This document shows, in pieces, positions 60,725 through 64,000 of a stretch of 64,000 bases of DNA. The translations under genes were made by a program, and so were the position numbers. This DNA is from Candidatus Obscuribacter sp. (GTDB lineage: Bacteria > Cyanobacteriota > Vampirovibrionia > Obscuribacterales > Obscuribacteraceae): contig JADKDV010000005.1 in NCBI GenBank assembly GCA_016718315.1, positions 558,001 to 622,000 of the forward strand, read 5' to 3'. The notes beneath the pieces were generated by a model, which made no database searches, had not been told where the DNA came from, and saw only the letters and a list, made by a program, of their open reading frames with translations. How positions within the stretch are numbered: position 1 is the stretch's first letter; each line of letters opens with the position of its first letter.

Positions 60725-61315
60725 ATGGGCATTTCATTGAGTGTTGAAGCAGTAACGATGCAACAAATTGAAGACTTTTCGCGTGATGCTGTCGCACTCA
60801 ACAGCTTTTTAAAAATAGCAGGCAGCAGTCCTTCTGATCGGGCCAAGCTAAGTAAGGTACTCGCAACTTTTCCCACTGGATATAATGAGTATCCGGAAAT
60901 GATGGAATCTCTGAAAAAAATAGTCGCCAACACATCTGGACTGGGGTTGGACCTAGATAAGACGTTTAGGGGACTCCATTACGTGCTTGCCGGCGACGCG
61001 TGGTCCGGCCCAGAGCCATACTGCTTTTTGCTCAGCGGCGGTGTGGTGATTGGACTTTACGAAAATGAGACTGAGGTTAGAGCAATAGACTCTGAGCAGC
61101 TTGCCGCGTTTGAGCTGGCATTGCGATCAATTGATAGAGCTGAGTTTGTCAGGCGCTTTGATGCTAAAGCCTTAGCTGAGGCTATTAGCTACCCGGTCTT
61201 TGATTGGAATGACGAGTCTTTGCGAGATTTTATGTTTGATAAATTTGAGGAGCTCAAGGAAGTTTTGTTGGAGGCGAAGAATCAGGGAAAGGGTATGCTC
61301 TTTTTTGTTACTTGA
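60725..61315 (+). CDS. Hypothetical protein
   Basis: 196 residues, not recognised. GAGGAA lies 6 bases before the ATG. Soluble and acidic; ADF-like turns are absent. Features are FLKIAGSSPSDRAKLSKVLA, WSGPEPYCFLLSGGVVIGLY, FRRFDAKALAEAISYPVFDW and LRDFMFDKFEELKEVLLEAK. The middle part resembles a ligand-binding alpha/beta fold of the SMI1/KNR4 or DUF1877 style (DUF1877 proteins respond to Tyr/Asp patterns), but this is a loose impression and not a call. Confidence 0.6.
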   Translation: MGISLSVEAVTMQQIEDFSRDAVALNSFLKIAGSSPSDRAKLSKVLATFPTGYNEYPEMMESLKKIVANTSGLGLDLDKTFRGLHYVLAGDAWSGPEPYCFLLSGGVVIGLYENETEVRAIDSEQLAAFELALRSIDRAEFVRRFDAKALAEAISYPVFDWNDESLRDFMFDKFEELKEVLLEAKNQGKGMLFFVT

Positions 61316-61431
61316 TCTTTTATATGGTGCAAGTTGCTTTTGCTAAGCGAACGTCGAGTGCGATAGAGTCTATTTTCTGGACTTTGATTGCTCAGGTTCG
61401 CCAAATTTTGTGGCAATGCTAGGATGTAAAT

Positions 61432-61701
61432 ATGATTGGACGCAGGCTTGTTAGCTCGGGAACAGTCGTCTTGCTTGGCGCAAGCGCTATTTTGCTGCAA
61501 CTTTGTCTCTTCACACCGTTTGTTACTTTTGTCGATGGGCTCTTGCTTTTTAGTTGCAATATTTCGATGGCACGCGAGATCCGTCGTCACCTTAATGACG
61601 TGAAGGATTGTGGTAGCTCTGGTAATAGCTCTGTGGAGCGTTTTATTGATGGTACTGCTGATTCTCTAGATGGCGTGGATTACACTCGCGTCAGCCGGTG
61701 A
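61432..61701 (+). CDS. Small membrane protein
   Basis: 89 residues. Two hydrophobic stretches (VVLLGASAILLQLCLF and FVTFVDGLLLFSCNI) are followed by a polar tail. AGGA lies about 10 bases before the ATG. No family is recognised and it has no obvious partner. Coding status is moderately sure. Confidence 0.5.
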   Translation: MIGRRLVSSGTVVLLGASAILLQLCLFTPFVTFVDGLLLFSCNISMAREIRRHLNDVKDCGSSGNSSVERFIDGTADSLDGVDYTRVSR

Positions 61702-61815
61702 GATTTGATTTTTGTAGCGTGTGGGCTTGTCTTGTGAGAGTGTTGTATTTTCACGAGACTTACACGTTGTTTGGGCAATAATCTCCAGGCCTTCCCCAAA
61801 TATTGGAGTATGTCT

Positions 61816-62220
61816 ATGTTTTTGGATTTTTTGTTCAGCGGTTCAAAGACTCCGCCTGCTTGCAAAGCTTTTACTGAGTACGACCCAGTCAAGGACTATA
61901 AAAGGACTATGAGCGATAGAGCGGCATTGGAGACAGCCACTCCCGATAAAAAGGGCGCACTCTACGCGGACATGGCCTCTAATTTTTTGAAGTCAGCCGT
62001 GCACCATCATGCTGAAGGCAATATGGCGTCGACCAAGCTAGTGATTGAGGGCAGTGAACTGGGGCGGAACGCTATCGATGCCAGTGGTAAGGCTCAAGGT
62101 TATGACGGTGTCGATGATTTGCTTAAGCTCTCTGCGCAAAATGGTGGTGATGCGCAACATCTGAATAAAATGAATGCCTGTGTCGATGAGTTGAAAAATC
62201 CTGATCGCAGAGCAAAGTAG
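61816..62220 (+). CDS. Small protein, first of a tandem paralogue pair
   Basis: 134 residues from ATG 61816 (GGAG 7 bases upstream). It shares its layout with the next gene (62363): MSDRAALETATPDKKGALYA, MASNFLKSAVHHHAEGNMAS, TKLVIEGS, then VDDLLKLSAQNGGDAQHLNK and CVDELK. Soluble, helical, with a Cys near each end. Family not recognised. Duplicated small genes side by side suggest local amplification; the biological role is unknown. Confidence 0.7.
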   Translation: MFLDFLFSGSKTPPACKAFTEYDPVKDYKRTMSDRAALETATPDKKGALYADMASNFLKSAVHHHAEGNMASTKLVIEGSELGRNAIDASGKAQGYDGVDDLLKLSAQNGGDAQHLNKMNACVDELKNPDRRAK

Positions 62221-62362
62221 GCAGTGCTTTCGCCTATTTCATTTGCGATCGTTTGAGTGCTGGCCGCTCTAGGCTGAGTCATTTAGTAGTTGTTATCTCA
62301 CGTCAATTGCACTGTGTGAGCGCAATAATCTTTATGTTCCCTGCCTCTGGAGTGTAAGAGCT

Positions 62363-62764
62363 ATGTTTGATAAGTCGGTTGATAATTCAAATACTCCCTC
62401 TTCGTGTCGTGATTTTGCTGATTTTGATGCAAGTAATGAATATGAAAGGATGAAAGCTGATGCAGTTGCTAGTCCAGCTGACGCTCCGGCTGAAAAAGGT
62501 GCAGTCTATGTAGAGATGGCAGCGCATTTTTTAAGAGCTGCTGTTGAGCGCAACTCTGTTGGCGACACCCCAGGTACCAAGATGCTCCTGGAAGGTAGCT
62601 ATTATCCGCGCGGTACGAGTGATAATGAGGGCAAAAGAATTGACGTTGATGGTGTTGATGATTTGCTCAAATTGTCGGCACAAAATGGTGGGAATTTGGA
62701 CTATCTAGCTAAAATGAGTAAGTGCTCTGAAGATCTGAAGAGTCAGTATAGCTCTAATAAGTAG
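62363..62764 (+). CDS. Small protein, second of a tandem paralogue pair
   Basis: 133 residues, paralogous to the preceding gene: EKGAVYVEMAAHFLRAAVER, TKMLLEGSYYPRG, then DGVDDLLKLSAQNGGNLDYL and KMSKCSEDLK. The motif GVDDLLKLSAQNGG is identical in both. GGAG lies 11 bases before the ATG. No signal peptide. Both have Cys positions conserved (C in SSCRDF / PPACKAF and in SKCSED / MNACVDE), which suggests a structural or redox role in both copies. Confidence 0.7.
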   Translation: MFDKSVDNSNTPSSCRDFADFDASNEYERMKADAVASPADAPAEKGAVYVEMAAHFLRAAVERNSVGDTPGTKMLLEGSYYPRGTSDNEGKRIDVDGVDDLLKLSAQNGGNLDYLAKMSKCSEDLKSQYSSNK

Positions 62765-62819
62765 CCAGTTTTCGCTCTCGTGCATTCACATTTTTGAACG
62801 CATTGAGGGAGATAGTATT

Positions 62820-63809
62820 CTACAGATTAACGGCTTTCATTGCTGCTTCGTGGTAGCGGTCGCCTACGGCTGCACCGGCGGGGAAGACTTTCTCAATTTC
62901 GGCGAGTTCTTCTGTACTTAGCTGCAAGTCAACTGCTCCCATGTTTTCTAATAGGCGGGGCATGGTTTTGGTGCCAGGAATAGGAATCATGTCCTCGCCC
63001 TGAGCCAGTACCCAGGCAAGAGCTAATTGTGCTGGTGTGCAGCCTTTTTGAGCAGCCATAAATTCAATTTTTTTGACGAGTTCAATATTTTTGTCAAAAT
63101 TACCTGCCATAAAGCGCGGCGCAAAACGACGATAGTCATTAGCTGGCAGGTCCTCAAACTTTTTAAATTGTCCTGTGAGGAAGCCTCGTCCTAGAGGACT
63201 GTAAGCCACAAAGGCAATACCAAGCTCGCGCACCGTCGGTATGATTTCGGCTTCGACTTCGCGACTCCAGAGTGAATACTCAGATTGCAATGCTGCTATC
63301 GGATGCACCTTTACTGCTCGTCTTATTGTGCTGGCTGCTGCCTCTGACATGCCCAGATAGCGCACTTTGCCTTCTTCTACTAATTCTTTCATGGCGCCAA
63401 TAGTTTCTTCTATTGGGACTTTGGCGTCGACTCTATGTTGATAGTAGAGATCGATATGGTCTACTTTTAGTCTGAGCAAGCTGGCTTCGCAGCATTGCCG
63501 CACATACTCTCTGTCGCCGCGCACACCGTTAAACTCGCCATTAGGTCCACGCACATTGCCAAATTTTGTAGCCAGTACTACCTTGTCTCGTCTGTCGGCG
63601 ATGGCTTTGCCTACTAGTTCTTCGTTTTTGCCAGTGCCATACATATCAGCAGTATCGAGGAAGTTGCCGAGTTCTAGATATTTGTGTATGACTTTGATTG
63701 ATTGGGCCTCATCCATCTGAGCTGGGGAGTAAAACTCGCTCATGCCCATGCAGCCTAGTCCTATTGAGGATACTTTGAGTCCGCTTTTACCTAGTTGTCT
63801 CAGTTGCAT
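62820..63809 (-). CDS. Aldo/keto reductase
   Basis: 329 residues. The AKR tetrad is complete: Asp52 and Tyr57 (FLDTADMYGTG), Lys82 (VVLATKFG), His125 (LYYQHRVD). The beginning LRQLGKSGLKVSSIGLGCMG and the C-terminal IPIPGTKTMPRLLENM (NADPH-binding) match the AKR13-like family common in bacteria and plants. AAGG lies 7 bases before the ATG. It differs from the other AKR at 42625 in its loops. Substrate unknown. Confidence 0.94.
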   Translation of the reverse strand: MQLRQLGKSGLKVSSIGLGCMGMSEFYSPAQMDEAQSIKVIHKYLELGNFLDTADMYGTGKNEELVGKAIADRRDKVVLATKFGNVRGPNGEFNGVRGDREYVRQCCEASLLRLKVDHIDLYYQHRVDAKVPIEETIGAMKELVEEGKVRYLGMSEAAASTIRRAVKVHPIAALQSEYSLWSREVEAEIIPTVRELGIAFVAYSPLGRGFLTGQFKKFEDLPANDYRRFAPRFMAGNFDKNIELVKKIEFMAAQKGCTPAQLALAWVLAQGEDMIPIPGTKTMPRLLENMGAVDLQLSTEELAEIEKVFPAGAAVGDRYHEAAMKAVNL

Positions 63810-64000
63810 TTTTGACCTTCTATACTATCTACAAAATTGTTTGCCGTTGGTGGTGCGCTCTATTGCCGAGGCACTATATGTGGTGGCTGCTGTTGGGCGC
63901 TGTGCTTGCGCTGCATTGGCCGCTGTGTTACCAATTTACCGCCAAACCTACCAGTAGTTCAATGCCTGATTGTCCTGCGGTCTTGCCTAATTCTCTTGAA

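Noticed and set aside
63810..64000. A gene at the right edge of the window
   Set aside because: The short forward ORF there starts inside the reverse aldo/keto reductase gene and shows no start signal or family likeness.

Overview
This 64 kb window is chromosomal DNA of a bacterium with a Gram-negative-style envelope: signal peptides, a lipobox, an RlpA-like protein and Tad-like pseudopilins. The mix of PASTA-less Ser/Thr kinases (one fused to leucine-rich repeats), DUF4388/degenerate GGDEF signalling, a GT4 enzyme of the PPKGYGGTE type and a trehalose-type solute cluster would fit a non-photosynthetic Cyanobacteriota lineage (Vampirovibrionia/Melainabacteria, for example Obscuribacterales). 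That assignment is inference from gene style only; no rRNA or phylogenetic marker was compared. No rRNA, tRNA, CRISPR array, transposase or integrase was seen.

Layout. 0-11.7 kb: the start of a Ser/Thr kinase with an overlapping secreted partner, an RlpA-like protein, a DUF4388/degenerate-GGDEF protein, a pirin-YceI pair divergent from a MarR regulator, a secreted LRR protein, a membrane spermidine-synthase-like protein, and a thioredoxin-like/NADAR/GNAT operon. 11.7-23.2 kb is the accessory region: three decayed gene remnants, a long inverted repeat, an orphan gene, a 43-residue stand-alone YD-repeat ORF between hairpins, a nearly 2000-residue Rhs protein interrupted by one frameshift, a strong terminator and a membrane Ser/Thr kinase. 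23.4-32 kb: a lipoprotein, a helical-repeat secreted protein, small membrane/PDZ proteins, a BON plus glycine-zipper stress pair, a zinc dehydrogenase-like protein and a protein phosphatase. 32-44 kb: guaA, a frameshifted GT-C-like membrane protein, a kinase-LRR gene overlapping an SDR sugar-nucleotide dehydratase, a class D beta-lactamase, and several unknowns. 44-51 kb: a divergent OmpR-type regulator and PAS histidine kinase, then a four-gene TPR/TadE/TadG-vWA/Tad-like cluster. 51-60 kb: a compatible-solute/glucan cluster (GT20 synthase, ROK regulator, two glycoside hydrolases, GT4, trehalose-phosphatase). 60-64 kb: GNAT, unknowns, a tandem pair of small paralogues and an aldo/keto reductase.

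Several genes (near 2.1, 12.3, 12.6, 17.9, 28.15 and 34.53 kb) are interrupted by what look like single-base indels. Where flanking frames join into one continuous family-like protein, I treat an assembly error as at least as likely as real gene decay. The most distinctive biology is the Rhs locus with its mini YD ORF, the solute cluster, and the Tad-like secreted vWA cluster without its pilus motor. I did not see a clearly new defence system.
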